Positions 1 through 7,983 of a DNA stretch of 64,000 bases are shown piece by piece. A program made the translations under genes and the position numbers. The notes beneath the pieces were generated by a model. It was not told the DNA's origin and made no database searches. It saw only the letters and a list, made by a program, of their open reading frames with translations. The stretch comes from Clostridiales bacterium VE202-21 (lineage in GTDB: Bacteria > Bacillota > Clostridia > Lachnospirales > Lachnospiraceae), in the NCBI GenBank assembly GCA_000509105.1, contig BAIF02000089.1:41702-105701 (forward strand), read 5' to 3'. The first letter of the stretch is position 1. Each line of letters opens with the position of its first letter.

Positions 1-40
1 CGTATCGATAGGGAATTCTGCAACTTACAGGCTGCGGGCG

Positions 41-115
41 TTTCAGCGGCAGCCGGCAGAAAAGATACTGCAGTATGTATTTGCGGGGACATGATAGATC
101 ATAAATAAAATAAGG
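41..115 (+). promoter_or_regulatory. Probable promoter and leader of the first NlpC/P60 gene
   Basis: A -35-like TTTCAG at 41-46, a 17 bp spacer and a -10-like GATACT at 64-69 precede a leader (GGGGACAT, then AATAAGGAT) that closely matches the leader of the paralogous gene at 1485-1525. Duplication therefore included the 5' region. One frame is open from base 1 to a stop near 105 and could be the end of an upstream gene, but the match to the second leader makes a regulatory reading more likely. Confidence 0.45.
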
Positions 116-130
116 ATGGGTGAATTGATT

Positions 131-1303
131 GTGAATTTTAAAAGAGTACGCAACGTGTTTGCAGCAACCGCTTTGACATGTTCTATGATAACTGTGCCTG
201 TATTAGCGGCACCGAATACATCAAGCCTTCAGGATCAGAAAAATGCAGCGCAGAACGAAGTGAGTTCCCTGCAGTCCCAGTTGAATTCATTAATGTCAAC
301 GATGAATGAACTGGAAGGGCAGTTAGTAGCAAAAGGGCAGGAGATCTCGAAGGCAGAAGAGGATCTTAAAGCAGCGCAGGAAAAGGAAACGCAGCAGTAC
401 GAAGATATGAAACTTCGCATTAAGTATATGTATGAAGAGGGAGACGGTTCAGCGCTTGAGAGGATATTGAGTTCAGGAAGTATCGCTGATCTTCTCAGTG
501 AAGCAGAGTACATAGAAAAGGTTCATACATATGACCGCAATATGCTGCAGGAATACGCGGATACTGTAGAAGAAATAAAGACTCTGGAGACAACGCTTGA
601 AAACGACATGACAAACCTTCAGGATCTGGAAAAACAATATAAATCACAGTCAACCGAACTGTCAACCATGCTCAACAGTAAGCAGGCAGAGGTTAGCAAT
701 CTGGATTCCATGATTCAGGAAGCAGCAAGAGCCGCATTGGAAGAACAGAAGAAACAGCAGGAGGCAGCTGCGAAAGAGAAAGAAGCTGCTGATAAGAAGA
801 ATGAAGATACTGCACAGCCAGGAACAAATGGAGGCCAAAGCAGTGATCCGGGTACAGGCGGAACTACAGATCCTGGTACAGGCGGAGGAAATAGTAACGA
901 GCAGCCGGAGCAGAATGTACCTGAAGATAATAATACACCGGATAACGGCAATACCGGAACCCCGGAACCTAACTACAATCCTTCTACAGGAAATGCAATT
1001 GTGGATCGGGCATATAGCTGGGTTAACAATGCGGAATATGCATGGGGAGCCTGTGCACCGGGATCTTTTGATTGTTCAGGCTTTGTCAGCTACTGTCTGA
1101 CTGGAAGTTATATCCGTCTGGGTACAACCTTTGACTTCCTTACATGGCCCCAGGTAAGTGATCCACAGCCGGGTGATGTGTGTGTGAATGCCAGTCATTG
1201 CGGTATTTATATAGGGGGCGGCCAGATGATTCATGCAGCTGATTATGGCATAGGAGTGATCAGCGGGCCAGTGCAGGGCGGCATGATTTACGTACGCTAT
1301 TAA
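131..1303 (+). CDS. Secreted coiled-coil NlpC/P60 peptidoglycan hydrolase (copy 1)
   Basis: Predicted cell-wall endopeptidase. It has an N-terminal signal peptide ending near an A-x-A site (VLAAPN), a long charged coiled coil over roughly residues 30-210, a Gly/Thr/Pro-rich linker, and a C-terminal NlpC/P60 domain. The catalytic Cys is in DCSGF (about residue 315), followed by a His in SHCGIYIG and a further His in MIHA. I chose the GTG at 131: the ATG at 116 sits inside the segment that serves as ribosome site in the paralogous gene (AAGGATRGGTG), and GTG 131 aligns with the ATG of that gene. Family knowledge: such proteins cleave D-Glu-DAP bonds in stem peptides during growth or division. 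Substrate here is inferred. It is a tandem duplicate of the next gene, with its own terminator between them. Confidence 0.85.
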   Translation: MNFKRVRNVFAATALTCSMITVPVLAAPNTSSLQDQKNAAQNEVSSLQSQLNSLMSTMNELEGQLVAKGQEISKAEEDLKAAQEKETQQYEDMKLRIKYMYEEGDGSALERILSSGSIADLLSEAEYIEKVHTYDRNMLQEYADTVEEIKTLETTLENDMTNLQDLEKQYKSQSTELSTMLNSKQAEVSNLDSMIQEAARAALEEQKKQQEAAAKEKEAADKKNEDTAQPGTNGGQSSDPGTGGTTDPGTGGGNSNEQPEQNVPEDNNTPDNGNTGTPEPNYNPSTGNAIVDRAYSWVNNAEYAWGACAPGSFDCSGFVSYCLTGSYIRLGTTFDFLTWPQVSDPQPGDVCVNASHCGIYIGGGQMIHAADYGIGVISGPVQGGMIYVRY

Positions 1304-1368
1304 GATCGAGATTATATAAAAGAATTGCTATTTCATAAAAGACAGAATGCAATATTAGAAGAAACCAG

Positions 1369-1404
1369 AGGATCCCCAGTATAATCGGTACTGAGGATCC
1401 TTTT
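1369..1404 (+). terminator. Rho-independent terminator after copy 1
   Basis: Stem AGGATCC-CAGTA pairs with TACTG-GGATCCT around a short loop and is followed by TTTT. It separates the two NlpC/P60 genes, so each is probably its own transcription unit. Confidence 0.8.
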
Positions 1405-1448
1405 CAATTATTTTCCAGCAATATTATAGTTTTTTTCAGAATATCCTG

Positions 1449-1477
1449 TTGAAAAATGCTGATGAATATTGTATAGT
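1449..1477 (+). promoter_or_regulatory. Sigma-A promoter of NlpC/P60 copy 2
   Basis: TTGAAA at 1449-1454, 17 bp spacer, TATAGT at 1472-1477, about 54 bp upstream of the ATG. The leader after it is shared with copy 1. Confidence 0.7.
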
Positions 1478-1530
1478 AAAGAATATATGTGGGGACATAG
1501 ATAATAAAAAATAAGGATAGGTGTAATTTT

Positions 1531-2679
1531 ATGAAAATGAAAAGAGTACGCAATATGTTTGTTGCAACGGCACTGACATGTTCTATGATTGCCGTACCTG
1601 TGTTTGCAGCGCCAAACACATCAGGTCTGGAAGAACAGAAAAAAGCTGCGGAGAATGAGGTGAACAGTCTTCAGTCACAGTTATCAACATTGATGTCTAA
1701 GATGACAGATCTTCAGAATCAGTTGATTACGAAAGGTGAGGAAATCACAAAAGCAGAGAAGCAGCTGGAAGAAGCACAAGCAAAAGAAAAGCAGCAGTAC
1801 GAGGATATGAAGCTTCGTATTAAGTATATGTATGAAGAGGGCGATGGCTCGGCAGTGGAACGGATCTTAAGTTCCGGAAGTATTGCAGAGATGTTAAGCC
1901 AGGCAGAATATGTTCAGAAGATACATACCTATGACCGTAACATGCTGGACGAGTATGTGGAAACGGTGAATGAAGTAGAAGAACTGAAAACTACGCTGGA
2001 AGAAGATATGAACAAGCTGGAAGATATGCAGACAGAGTATGAGGCGCAGCAGACTGAGTTGAGCAATACGATTGAAAGCAAGAGTGCCGAAGTAGAAAAT
2101 CTTGACGCACAGATCCAGGAAGCTGCGAGAAAAGCTGCAGAAGAAGAACGCGAGAGACAGCGTTTAGCGGAGGAAGCGGCAAAGAATGAGAGCGCAAATA
2201 ATGGCGGAGGAACGAGCAATGGTGGCGGAACTGCACCAAACACTCCGGAAACACCTGGTACCCCAGAGACTCCTGGTACTCCAGATACCCCGAGCACACC
2301 AGAGACTCCATCTGATCCGGGCAATAACGGAGGCGGCGGTTCAGGAAATACTTCCGCGGCGCAGGCAATTGTAAATGCAGCATGGACTCAGATTGGTGTT
2401 CCGTATGTATGGGGCGGTACAACACCATATGTAGGCCTTGACTGTTCAGGACTCACACAGTGGTGCCACGCACAGGCAGGTATCTCAATCGGCCGTGTTG
2501 ATACAGACCAGCTCTATGGAGGACAGAGAGTCAGTGATCCGCAGCCAGGGGACATCGCATGGACTCCCGGACACGTGGCAATATACATAGGCAATGGCCA
2601 GATGATTGAAGCACAGCAGCCGGGCACAACGATATGTGTAAGCCCTGTACGTGTTTCTGTATACGTAAGATATTGGTAA
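1531..2679 (+). CDS. Secreted coiled-coil NlpC/P60 peptidoglycan hydrolase (copy 2)
   Basis: 382 residues with the same plan as copy 1: signal peptide ending around VFAAPN, coiled coil (about 35-210), a linker of TPETPGTP-type repeats (about 240-280), and a C-terminal NlpC/P60 domain. The catalytic Cys305 is in DCSGL and the His348 in GHVAIYIG; the third polar position, His in copy 1, is Glu360 here (MIEA). The ribosome site AAGGATAGG precedes the ATG. The N-terminal halves are much more alike than the catalytic domains, so the copies share an anchoring or localisation module and may differ in substrate. Predicted to act outside the membrane on peptidoglycan stem peptides. Confidence 0.88.
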   Translation: MKMKRVRNMFVATALTCSMIAVPVFAAPNTSGLEEQKKAAENEVNSLQSQLSTLMSKMTDLQNQLITKGEEITKAEKQLEEAQAKEKQQYEDMKLRIKYMYEEGDGSAVERILSSGSIAEMLSQAEYVQKIHTYDRNMLDEYVETVNEVEELKTTLEEDMNKLEDMQTEYEAQQTELSNTIESKSAEVENLDAQIQEAARKAAEEERERQRLAEEAAKNESANNGGGTSNGGGTAPNTPETPGTPETPGTPDTPSTPETPSDPGNNGGGGSGNTSAAQAIVNAAWTQIGVPYVWGGTTPYVGLDCSGLTQWCHAQAGISIGRVDTDQLYGGQRVSDPQPGDIAWTPGHVAIYIGNGQMIEAQQPGTTICVSPVRVSVYVRYW

Positions 2680-2689
2680 TTCAGAATAT

Positions 2690-2721
2690 AAAAAAGGAAT
2701 CCACATAATGGATTCCTTTTA
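2690..2721 (+). terminator. Terminator between convergent genes
   Basis: AAAAAGGAATCC pairs with GGATTCCTTTT around a 7 nt loop. The A-rich left arm and T-rich right arm allow it to serve both the NlpC/P60 gene and the convergent glyoxalase-fold gene. Confidence 0.8.
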
Positions 2722-2729
2722 TTATGTTC

Positions 2730-3098
2730 TTATTTTCCGGGGACAATCTCCAACCAGTATCCGTCCGGATCCTCGATAAAGTATATCCCCAATTCGGAAT
2801 TTTCGTGGCACACACAGCCCATCTTTTTATGTTTTGCAAAAGCCGCATCAAAATCATCTACTCTAAACGCAAGGTGGATTTCATTGTCACCCAGTTCATA
2901 GGGCCTGTTCATATCGCGCAGCCAGGTAAGTTCTAAAAGGTGCGGAGTGGTGTCATCGCCCAGGTATACCAGTGTAAAACTTCCGTCTTTGGCATCTTTT
3001 GTGCTGACAGGTTTGAGTCCAAGCGCCTCCTCATAAAAAGCAAGTGATCTCTGTAAATCATAAACATTTAAATTGTTATGTGCAAATGTAAACTTCAT
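2730..3098 (-). CDS. Glyoxalase-fold (VOC) protein, lactoylglutathione lyase-like
   Basis: 122 residues, the normal size of a single-chain VOC protein with two beta-alpha-beta-beta-beta modules. The four positions that bind metal in glyoxalase I are present as His7, Glu56, His75 and Glu117, and the C-terminal DPDGYWLEI motif is typical. Family knowledge: glyoxalase I isomerises the hemithioacetal of methylglyoxal and a thiol. Because Clostridia often lack glutathione, the true thiol or substrate is uncertain. AGGGAGG precedes the start. It stands alone and converges on the NlpC/P60 gene. Confidence 0.82.
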   Translation of the reverse strand: MKFTFAHNNLNVYDLQRSLAFYEEALGLKPVSTKDAKDGSFTLVYLGDDTTPHLLELTWLRDMNRPYELGDNEIHLAFRVDDFDAAFAKHKKMGCVCHENSELGIYFIEDPDGYWLEIVPGK

Positions 3099-3328
3099 AG
3101 CTTTTACCTCCCTATATATGTAAGTTTTACATAATTGTGTTATAATATACTGTCGTAAAACAGAAGATATAAACAGTATACCGTTTCTAGCATAACATAG
3201 AGAAGGGGCAGAGACAAGTTATAAGAAGTAATATCAGAAAAGTAGGAAAGCCACATAAGGCAGAATATACCACACAATTTAGCATGGAAATTCAAGAATG
3301 AATACAGACAAGATACCACAGAAAAGCC

Positions 3329-3357
3329 TTGCATTCCAGTATTTTCTATGTTATACT
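3329..3357 (+). promoter_or_regulatory. Promoter of rpsB-tsf
   Basis: TTGCAT at 3329-3334, exactly 17 bp, TATACT at 3352-3357. Nothing else convincing is seen in the 3099-3328 part of this gap; the only ORF there (3140-3334, minus strand) looks accidental. Confidence 0.75.
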
Positions 3358-3363
3358 ACAACC

Positions 3364-3480
3364 GTTGCAAAAAAACACGCATGCGGATATCTTTGACGGT
3401 GCCTAAGCCTGCACAGTGCAGACCGGTCTCAAAGGAGAGCAAAAACATGCGGAAGTTAAAAACCAAATGGAGGAAGAAAC
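3364..3480 (+). promoter_or_regulatory. Structured rpsB leader
   Basis: About 117 nt of untranslated leader. A hairpin CTGCA-CAG-TGCAG is enclosed by CGGT/ACCG near 3398-3426, followed by a strong GGAGG ribosome site. Leaders of ribosomal protein genes are often autoregulated by the encoded protein; that S2 binds here is an inference. Confidence 0.4.
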
Positions 3481-4239
3481 ATGAGCGTTATTTCAATGAA
3501 ACAACTTTTAGAAGCAGGTGTACATTTTGGACATCAGACAAGAAGATGGAACCCTAAGATGGCTCCTTACATCTACACAGAGAGAAATGGTATCTATATC
3601 ATCGACTTACAGAAATCTGTAGGCATGGTTGATGATGCTTATCAGGCTGTTGCTGACATTGCAGCTGAGGGTGGTACAATTCTGTTTGTAGGAACAAAGA
3701 AACAGGCACAGGATGCCATAAAATCAGAAGCAGAGCGCTGCGGAATGTTCTATGTTAATGAAAGATGGCTCGGTGGTATGCTGACCAACTTCAAGACAAT
3801 CCAGAGCAGAGTTCAGCGTTTAAAAGATATAGAGAGAATGTCCGAAGACGGAACATTTGATGTACTTCCCAAGAAGGAAGTAATTGAACTGAAAAAAGAA
3901 TGGGCTAAGTTAGAGAAGAACCTGGGCGGTATCAAAGAAATGAAGAGAATCCCTGATGCAATCTTCATCGTAGACCCGAAAAAAGAAAGAATCTGTGTTC
4001 AGGAAGCACATACACTGGGAATTCCATTGATCGGTATCTGTGATACAAACTGCGATCCAGAAGAACTTGATTTCGTAATTCCGGGTAATGATGATGCGAT
4101 CAGAGCTGTTAAATTAATCGTTTCCAAGATGGCTGATGCAGTAATCGAGGCTAATCAGGGCGCAACAGGTGCTGAAGAAGAATATTATGAAGAAGCTGCA
4201 GAAGAAGCAGTAGCTGAAGAGACTGTAGAAGCAGAGTAA
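3481..4239 (+). CDS. rpsB: 30S ribosomal protein S2
   Basis: 252 residues. It starts with the conserved segment around [20 protein letters not shown], and carries the central coiled-coil insertion and the [22 protein letters not shown] segment of S2. The acidic C-terminal tail (repeated Glu/Ala) is common in Clostridia. S2 binds late to the 30S subunit, next to S1/S21 and the mRNA exit site. It starts at an ATG 7 bases after TGGAGGA and is followed by an intrinsic terminator that probably adjusts the S2:EF-Ts ratio. Confidence 0.98.
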   Translation: MSVISMKQLLEAGVHFGHQTRRWNPKMAPYIYTERNGIYIIDLQKSVGMVDDAYQAVADIAAEGGTILFVGTKKQAQDAIKSEAERCGMFYVNERWLGGMLTNFKTIQSRVQRLKDIERMSEDGTFDVLPKKEVIELKKEWAKLEKNLGGIKEMKRIPDAIFIVDPKKERICVQEAHTLGIPLIGICDTNCDPEELDFVIPGNDDAIRAVKLIVSKMADAVIEANQGATGAEEEYYEEAAEEAVAEETVEAE

Positions 4240-4252
4240 TTATGGACTTGGG

Positions 4253-4288
4253 ATGCTTCAGCCTGTGGATACAGGTTGAAGCATTTTT
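4253..4288 (+). terminator. Intercistronic terminator between rpsB and tsf
   Basis: ATGCTTCA-GCCTGT pairs with ACAGGT-TGAAGCAT (GGAT loop) and is followed by TTTTT. Terminators between rpsB and tsf are well known in other bacteria and let part of the transcripts read on. Confidence 0.85.
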
Positions 4289-4327
4289 AAAATATGCAAT
4301 CAAGAATGAATAATGGAGGAATGAATC

Positions 4328-5248
4328 ATGGCAATTACAGCAGGAATGGTAAAAGAATTAAGAGAAATGACGGGCGCAGGCATGATGGACTGCAAGAAGG
4401 CTCTAAGCGAGACTAACGGAGATATGGACGCAGCAATCGAATACCTGAGAAAGAATGGACAGGCTAAGGCAGAGAAAAAAGCCGGACGAATTGCAGCAGA
4501 AGGTATTGTAAAAACCGTTGTTAAAGATGATAAAGTAGCAGCAATTGTAGAAGTTAATTCTGAGACAGACTTTGTTGCTAAGAATGCAGATTTCCAGACA
4601 TTCGTAGAGGCAGTTGTTAATCAGGCAGCAGATACAGATGCAGCAGATATGGATGCATTCATGGCTGAGGCATGGGCAGAAGACACAACAAAGACTGTGA
4701 AAGACGCGCTTGTAGAGAAAGTTGCAGTAATCGGTGAGAATCTGAATATCAGAAGATTTGAAAAAATAGTAACAGACGGATGTGTTGTATCCTACATCCA
4801 TGGCGGCGGCCGCATCGGTGTTCTCGTAGAGGCTGATGCTGATGTAGTAAATGACGAAATCAGAACATGCCTGAAGAATGTGGCAATGCAGGTAGCGGCT
4901 ATGTATCCGAAGTATGTATCCCGCGCAGAAGTTTCCCAGGAGTACATGGATCATGAGAAAGAGATCCTGTTAGCACAGGCTAAGAAGGAAAATCCAGAAA
5001 AGCCGGACAATATCATTGAGAAAATGATCATTGGCCGTCTGAACAAAGAGTTAAAAGAAGTATGTCTGTTAGATCAGGCATATGTACAGGACAGTGATCT
5101 GACAGTTGCTAAATATGTAGAAAAAGTAGCAAAAGAGAACAATGCGAATGTATCAATTAAGAGATTTGTACGTTTTGAGACTGGTGAAGGCCTGGAAAAG
5201 AAAAATGAAGACTTCGCGGCAGAAGTAGCAGCGCAGATGGGAAACTAA
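4328..5248 (+). CDS. tsf: Translation elongation factor Ts
   Basis: 306 residues. The N-terminal UBA-like domain has the signature around VKELREMTGAGMMDCKKAL, and the core carries the EVNSETDFVAKN motif, the TDF segment that contacts EF-Tu. EF-Ts exchanges GDP on EF-Tu. GGAGGAATGAATC precedes the ATG. In most Firmicutes tsf is followed by pyrH and frr; here a mobile element starts 32 bp after the stop codon and pyrH is 52 kb away. The usual tsf terminator may now lie beyond the element at 11397-11441. Confidence 0.98.
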   Translation: MAITAGMVKELREMTGAGMMDCKKALSETNGDMDAAIEYLRKNGQAKAEKKAGRIAAEGIVKTVVKDDKVAAIVEVNSETDFVAKNADFQTFVEAVVNQAADTDAADMDAFMAEAWAEDTTKTVKDALVEKVAVIGENLNIRRFEKIVTDGCVVSYIHGGGRIGVLVEADADVVNDEIRTCLKNVAMQVAAMYPKYVSRAEVSQEYMDHEKEILLAQAKKENPEKPDNIIEKMIIGRLNKELKEVCLLDQAYVQDSDLTVAKYVEKVAKENNANVSIKRFVRFETGEGLEKKNEDFAAEVAAQMGN

Positions 5249-5280
5249 TTTATCAATCGCAAGACTGGTAAAAAGCAAAT

Positions 5281-5305
5281 TAAATAGCGTATTTAAGCGG
5301 TTTCT
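5281..5305 (+). repeat. Candidate left attachment site
   Basis: Starts with TAAATAGCG, which recurs at 11406-11414. Allowing one gap, about 20 of 24 positions match the right copy. It lies 32 bp after the tsf stop. The remainder of 5249-5579 holds no gene. Confidence 0.45.
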
Positions 5306-5362
5306 GCCTATTTTGACAAGTGTTATGAACTACTGTAAAATCTCACAAAATATCGTGCTATT

Positions 5363-5407
5363 TTGGGTACAGATTGGGTAGGGTATTGGGTAAAGAAATT
5401 TACCCAA
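5363..5407. promoter_or_regulatory. Left arm-type integrase sites
   Basis: Three direct TTGGGTA copies (5363, 5374, 5386; spacing 11-12 bp, one helical turn) and an inverted TACCCAA at 5401. The same heptamer clusters at the right end, as expected for arm sites of a Tn916-like tyrosine integrase. Confidence 0.6.
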
Positions 5408-5579
5408 CCTCTTAACGAGGAATTTACTTGTTGTTTAAAAATAGAAAGGGAACGCTGTGAGTGTTGAGGGTGTATTGCATTTTGCAATATGCCCTCAAAT
5501 TTTTTAAAAAAATAATGTTAAAGATTGGGGAATATGCTAGAATAAGAGAAATAAACAAATTAGAATTTGAGGTGGAGAT

Positions 5580-6050
5580 ATGTATGAAATACGAAAAATA
5601 CATAGCAATGAAGTAATGGAAGCCCTTGCTTTAGCATTAGAAGTGTTTTTACAATTTGAAGCACCGGACTATAAACCGGAGGGAATTGAAACATTCAAGC
5701 GAGATATAGTTGAAAATGATGAATTTATTTCAAAATGTCAACAAGGTATCTGCCCTATATATGCGGCGTTTGACAAGGGTAAAATGATTGGAATTATCGG
5801 TATGTATTCAAACAGGAAGCATATCAACTTAGCATTCACAAAGAAAGAATATCATCGTCAAGGTGTAGCTACTTCAATTTTTCAGTATCTTTTAGCAGAT
5901 ATTTTGAAAGATGCTCCAAAGTTGCACGAGATTACTTTAAATTCGTCACCATACGGTAAGCCATTTTATCTTCATATCGGATTTAAGCCACAATCAGACG
6001 AGCAAGAAATAGACGGGATTAGGTTTACCCCTATGAAGTACACAATCTGA
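5580..6050 (+). CDS. GNAT family N-acetyltransferase (element cargo)
   Basis: 156 residues with the GNAT layout: N-terminal strand-helix, central IIGMYS strand and acetyl-CoA loop YHRQGVATSIF (motif A, R/Q-x-x-G-x-A), then the C-terminal FYLHIGF segment (motif B). The substrate cannot be read from sequence; GNAT cargo can modify small molecules such as aminoglycosides or proteins, but no subclass signature is evident. Start follows GAGGTGGAG. An extended -10 (TATGCTAGAAT) lies near 5533. It is AT-rich like the rest of the element and probably cotranscribed with the next gene. Confidence 0.82.
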   Translation: MYEIRKIHSNEVMEALALALEVFLQFEAPDYKPEGIETFKRDIVENDEFISKCQQGICPIYAAFDKGKMIGIIGMYSNRKHINLAFTKKEYHRQGVATSIFQYLLADILKDAPKLHEITLNSSPYGKPFYLHIGFKPQSDEQEIDGIRFTPMKYTI

Positions 6051-6097
6051 TAAACTTCAGTTTGTCTTTCAAAAATGTGAATTTGGAGGATAATAGG

Positions 6098-6349
6098 ATG
6101 TTAGAATTTAGATATGATACTCAACTTTTGATTGAAGGCGAAAATCTTGATGAAGATAAAATAAATGAATATTTCACAAATAATTTTAAAGGAGATTGCT
6201 TATTGGCGGTTGGAGATGAAGAATTGATTAAAATTCATTTTCATACAAATGAGCCATGGAAAGTGTTAGAATATTGTTCTCAAATCGGAGAAATCTATGA
6301 TATTGTTATTGAAGATATGGATAGACAGGCGAGAGGGTTAAAGGGGTAA
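6098..6349 (+). CDS. Stand-alone FakA C-terminal-like domain protein (annotated elsewhere as kinase to dihydroxyacetone kinase)
   Basis: 83 residues from the ATG at 6098, which follows TGGAGGA; an upstream in-frame ATG at 6062 has no good ribosome site. The chain aligns by eye with one domain of YloV/FakA, the ATP-binding partner of fatty-acid kinase: an RYDTQLLIEG strand, then KGDCLLAVGDEELIKIHFHT, KVLEYCSQIGEI and IEDMDRQ, where FakA has GDSLLVV-DDEL-KVHIHT, VL-Y-GEL and IENMREQ. The kinase domain itself is absent, so it cannot be a fatty-acid kinase. It might compete with or modulate host FakA; that is speculation. It is probably in an operon with the GNAT gene. Confidence 0.65.
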   Translation: MLEFRYDTQLLIEGENLDEDKINEYFTNNFKGDCLLAVGDEELIKIHFHTNEPWKVLEYCSQIGEIYDIVIEDMDRQARGLKG

Positions 6350-6362
6350 ATTCCATATTATT

Positions 6363-6396
6363 GCAGACAGTTTTTTTATTGACTGTCTGCTTTTTC
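6363..6396 (+). terminator. Terminator of the GNAT/FakA-like operon
   Basis: GCAGACAGT pairs with ACTGTCTGC, followed by TTTTTCTTTTT. Confidence 0.85.
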
Positions 6397-6399
6397 TTT

Positions 6400-6708
6400 T
6401 TAATTATAATTGATAGTGGTACTATAAAATGGTTCATATCCATTGCGAAAAGACCATTTAGAGTGATACAGATTGATTGTAAGAATAGTAGGAGTTCCGT
6501 TGATTTGATTATGTTCTGCTTCGATTTCCGCTATTACTTCATCTGTATTCCAGTATTGATATACAATAACTTGTAGTTCGGTATCACGATTAGCCCCATT
6601 GCTGAATGACATACTGTTAAATACAAGATAATCGGGCAAGCTAATGTAATAGAGAATGCCTGCAAGCAAGACTAGAATAATAGTGGCAAATAACAATTTC
6701 TTTTTCAT
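6400..6708 (-). CDS. Small membrane-anchored protein of unknown function
   Basis: 102 residues from the ATG at 6708 (AGAGG upstream); a longer upstream reading is open but has no initiation signal. Three Lys follow the initiator Met, then one hydrophobic segment (about residues 5-24), then a soluble extracellular-type domain with many Asn, Tyr and Thr. There is no lipobox Cys, so it is likely a signal-anchored protein. I recognise no family. It lies inside the mobile element, convergent with the cargo operon and divergent from an XRE gene, and might take part in entry exclusion or host interaction, but nothing in the sequence proves this. Confidence 0.6.
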   Translation of the reverse strand: MKKKLLFATIILVLLAGILYYISLPDYLVFNSMSFSNGANRDTELQVIVYQYWNTDEVIAEIEAEHNQINGTPTILTINLYHSKWSFRNGYEPFYSTTINYN

Positions 6709-6821
6709 TTTGATATACCTCTGTTTCTGTATAGTTATAGGGATAAGTATATAGTACCTCACTATATAGTGAATTACTACATAAAGATTTATTGAATATG
6801 CTTTTATGTAGAGGTGAGGCA

Positions 6822-7037
6822 ATGAAGTATGGACATTTGGAACTTCACATAGAGGAACTGCTGAAAGAAAAAGGAATTAGTAAGAATACCATTTGTAAGG
6901 AATTGGATATACCGAGGTCTAATTTTAATCGTTATTGCAGAAATGAATTTCAGAGATTAGACGCACAACTAATCTGTAAACTGTGCAGTTACTTGGAGTG
7001 TGGAATAGAAGAACTGATAGAGTATGTGAAAGAATGA
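6822..7037 (+). CDS. Small Cro/CI-type HTH regulator
   Basis: 71 residues from the ATG at 6822 (GAGGTGAGG upstream). The single domain has a helix-turn-helix of the YozG/HTH_26 type: LLKEKGISKNTICKELDIPRSNFNRYC, then ELIEYVKE. Such short XRE proteins in Tn916-like elements regulate excision or transfer genes. Its target is unknown; it is divergent from the membrane protein gene at 6400-6708 and could control that promoter. Confidence 0.78.
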   Translation: MKYGHLELHIEELLKEKGISKNTICKELDIPRSNFNRYCRNEFQRLDAQLICKLCSYLECGIEELIEYVKE

Positions 7038-7038
7038 G

Positions 7039-7075
7039 AGCCTGTCGGATTGAAGAAAATTCGTGCAGGCTTTTG
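7039..7075 (+). terminator. Terminator of the small XRE gene
   Basis: AGCCTG pairs with CAGGCT across a 24 nt loop, followed by TTTTG. Confidence 0.55.
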
Positions 7076-7106
7076 TTGTGTCAAGAAAAAGAGAAAATGT
7101 AGTGAG

Positions 7107-7152
7107 GTCAAGGAACAAGGCGTAGCCGATACGCCGTAGGGCAGTCCTTGAC
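7107..7152. other. Nested hairpin in the mobile element
   Basis: Outer stem GTCAAGGA/TCCTTGAC (7107-7114, 7145-7152) encloses GGCGTA/TACGCC (7119-7124, 7130-7135). No T-run follows. It may be a structured RNA or a protein-binding DNA element; role unknown. Confidence 0.4.
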
Positions 7153-7187
7153 GGAACGGACACAGCCAACAGCACCATGATACAGCA

Positions 7188-7226
7188 GAGGACTTGAAAG
7201 GTCGGAAACCTTGCAAGTCCTCTTGT
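7188..7226. terminator. Hairpin between convergent regulators
   Basis: GAGGACTTG pairs with CAAGTCCTC, with an inner AGG/CCT. It sits just after the stop of the CI-like gene and after the small XRE unit, so it probably ends transcription from one or both sides, although the T-run is weak. Confidence 0.55.
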
Positions 7227-7229
7227 CTG

Positions 7230-7913
7230 TTACTGGGCGTTATGCTTTAAGTAAAGTGCTTCTTTCTCCAGTTCCTTTTCAAATGCTTTTATGTGACCGT
7301 CTTGTATTCCGTTGTCGATATGAAAGCAGTCGTCAGTCTGTGAGTAGGAGAGCATGGTAACTTTCGGTTCATAGGTTGCTGTATCAATTCCATAATAGTA
7401 AATCGTGGCGGTTGTTAATACCATGTGAATGCTTTCAAAATCTCTTGTAAAAATTGTATGCCTGTCGGAATAAAAGAAATCAGACGGGCATTCATAGAAT
7501 TGGGAACTATCCTCTTTCAAAAATAGTGGCAGTATGTGCATTGCATTTCCAGCACGATTGACAAGGACATAAAAGCGTGGAATGAGGGCGGCATATTGTG
7601 TCATCATGGCGATATATATATCATCTAAATCATCAAGAAGATACTCAGAGCAGGAGTTGTTATAAAAGACATATTGCAGGGCGTTATCGTTTTGACTTGT
7701 ATGTTCCATAGGCACATTTTGTCCGTAAAGCCAACGCAAATCTACATCTAAGGAGTCGGCGATCAGTTCCATTTTATCGGCTTTGGGGTTGTATTGTCCC
7801 GAAAGATAGGAACTAAACGCCCCTTTGCTGATACCTGTATCTTTGACTATATCTACTTGTTTTTTATTTTTTGCTTTCATGGCAAATTTAATCCGTTCTG
7901 CGATTGTATTCAT
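7230..7913 (-). CDS. CI-like XRE repressor of the mobile element
   Basis: 227 residues from the ATG at 7913 (GAGAGG upstream). Residues about 5-60 form a Cro/CI HTH (MKAKNKKQVDIVKDTGISKG, then SSYLSGQYNPKADKMELIADSL). The C-terminal 150 residues are not recognisable as a LexA-type protease; no clear Ser-Lys self-cleavage pair is seen, so induction may act through a small molecule or partner protein. It is transcribed away from the DUF961-relaxase-xis-int block. Dyads with half-site GTTCAG between the two units are probable operators, so it likely represses the mobility genes and itself. Confidence 0.75.
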   Translation of the reverse strand: MNTIAERIKFAMKAKNKKQVDIVKDTGISKGAFSSYLSGQYNPKADKMELIADSLDVDLRWLYGQNVPMEHTSQNDNALQYVFYNNSCSEYLLDDLDDIYIAMMTQYAALIPRFYVLVNRAGNAMHILPLFLKEDSSQFYECPSDFFYSDRHTIFTRDFESIHMVLTTATIYYYGIDTATYEPKVTMLSYSQTDDCFHIDNGIQDGHIKAFEKELEKEALYLKHNAQ

Positions 7914-7983
7914 CTGAAAACCCTCTCTTTCCATATCTCGTTATAACTTTTCATATCTTATCGTCTAAGGACACTATACCACA

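Noticed and set aside
3140..3334. 64-codon ORF on the minus strand upstream of rpsB
   Set aside because: No ribosome site, odd composition (Leu/Tyr/Ser-rich from AT-rich DNA), and it covers the rpsB promoter.
5249..5579. A tRNA attachment site for the mobile element
   Set aside because: No cloverleaf could be found at either end; the element follows the tsf coding region.
6709..6822. N-terminal extension of the small membrane protein gene upstream of 6708
   Set aside because: The extension would overlap the divergent regulator's start region and has no ribosome site; Met followed by three Lys at 6708 is a typical signal-anchor start.
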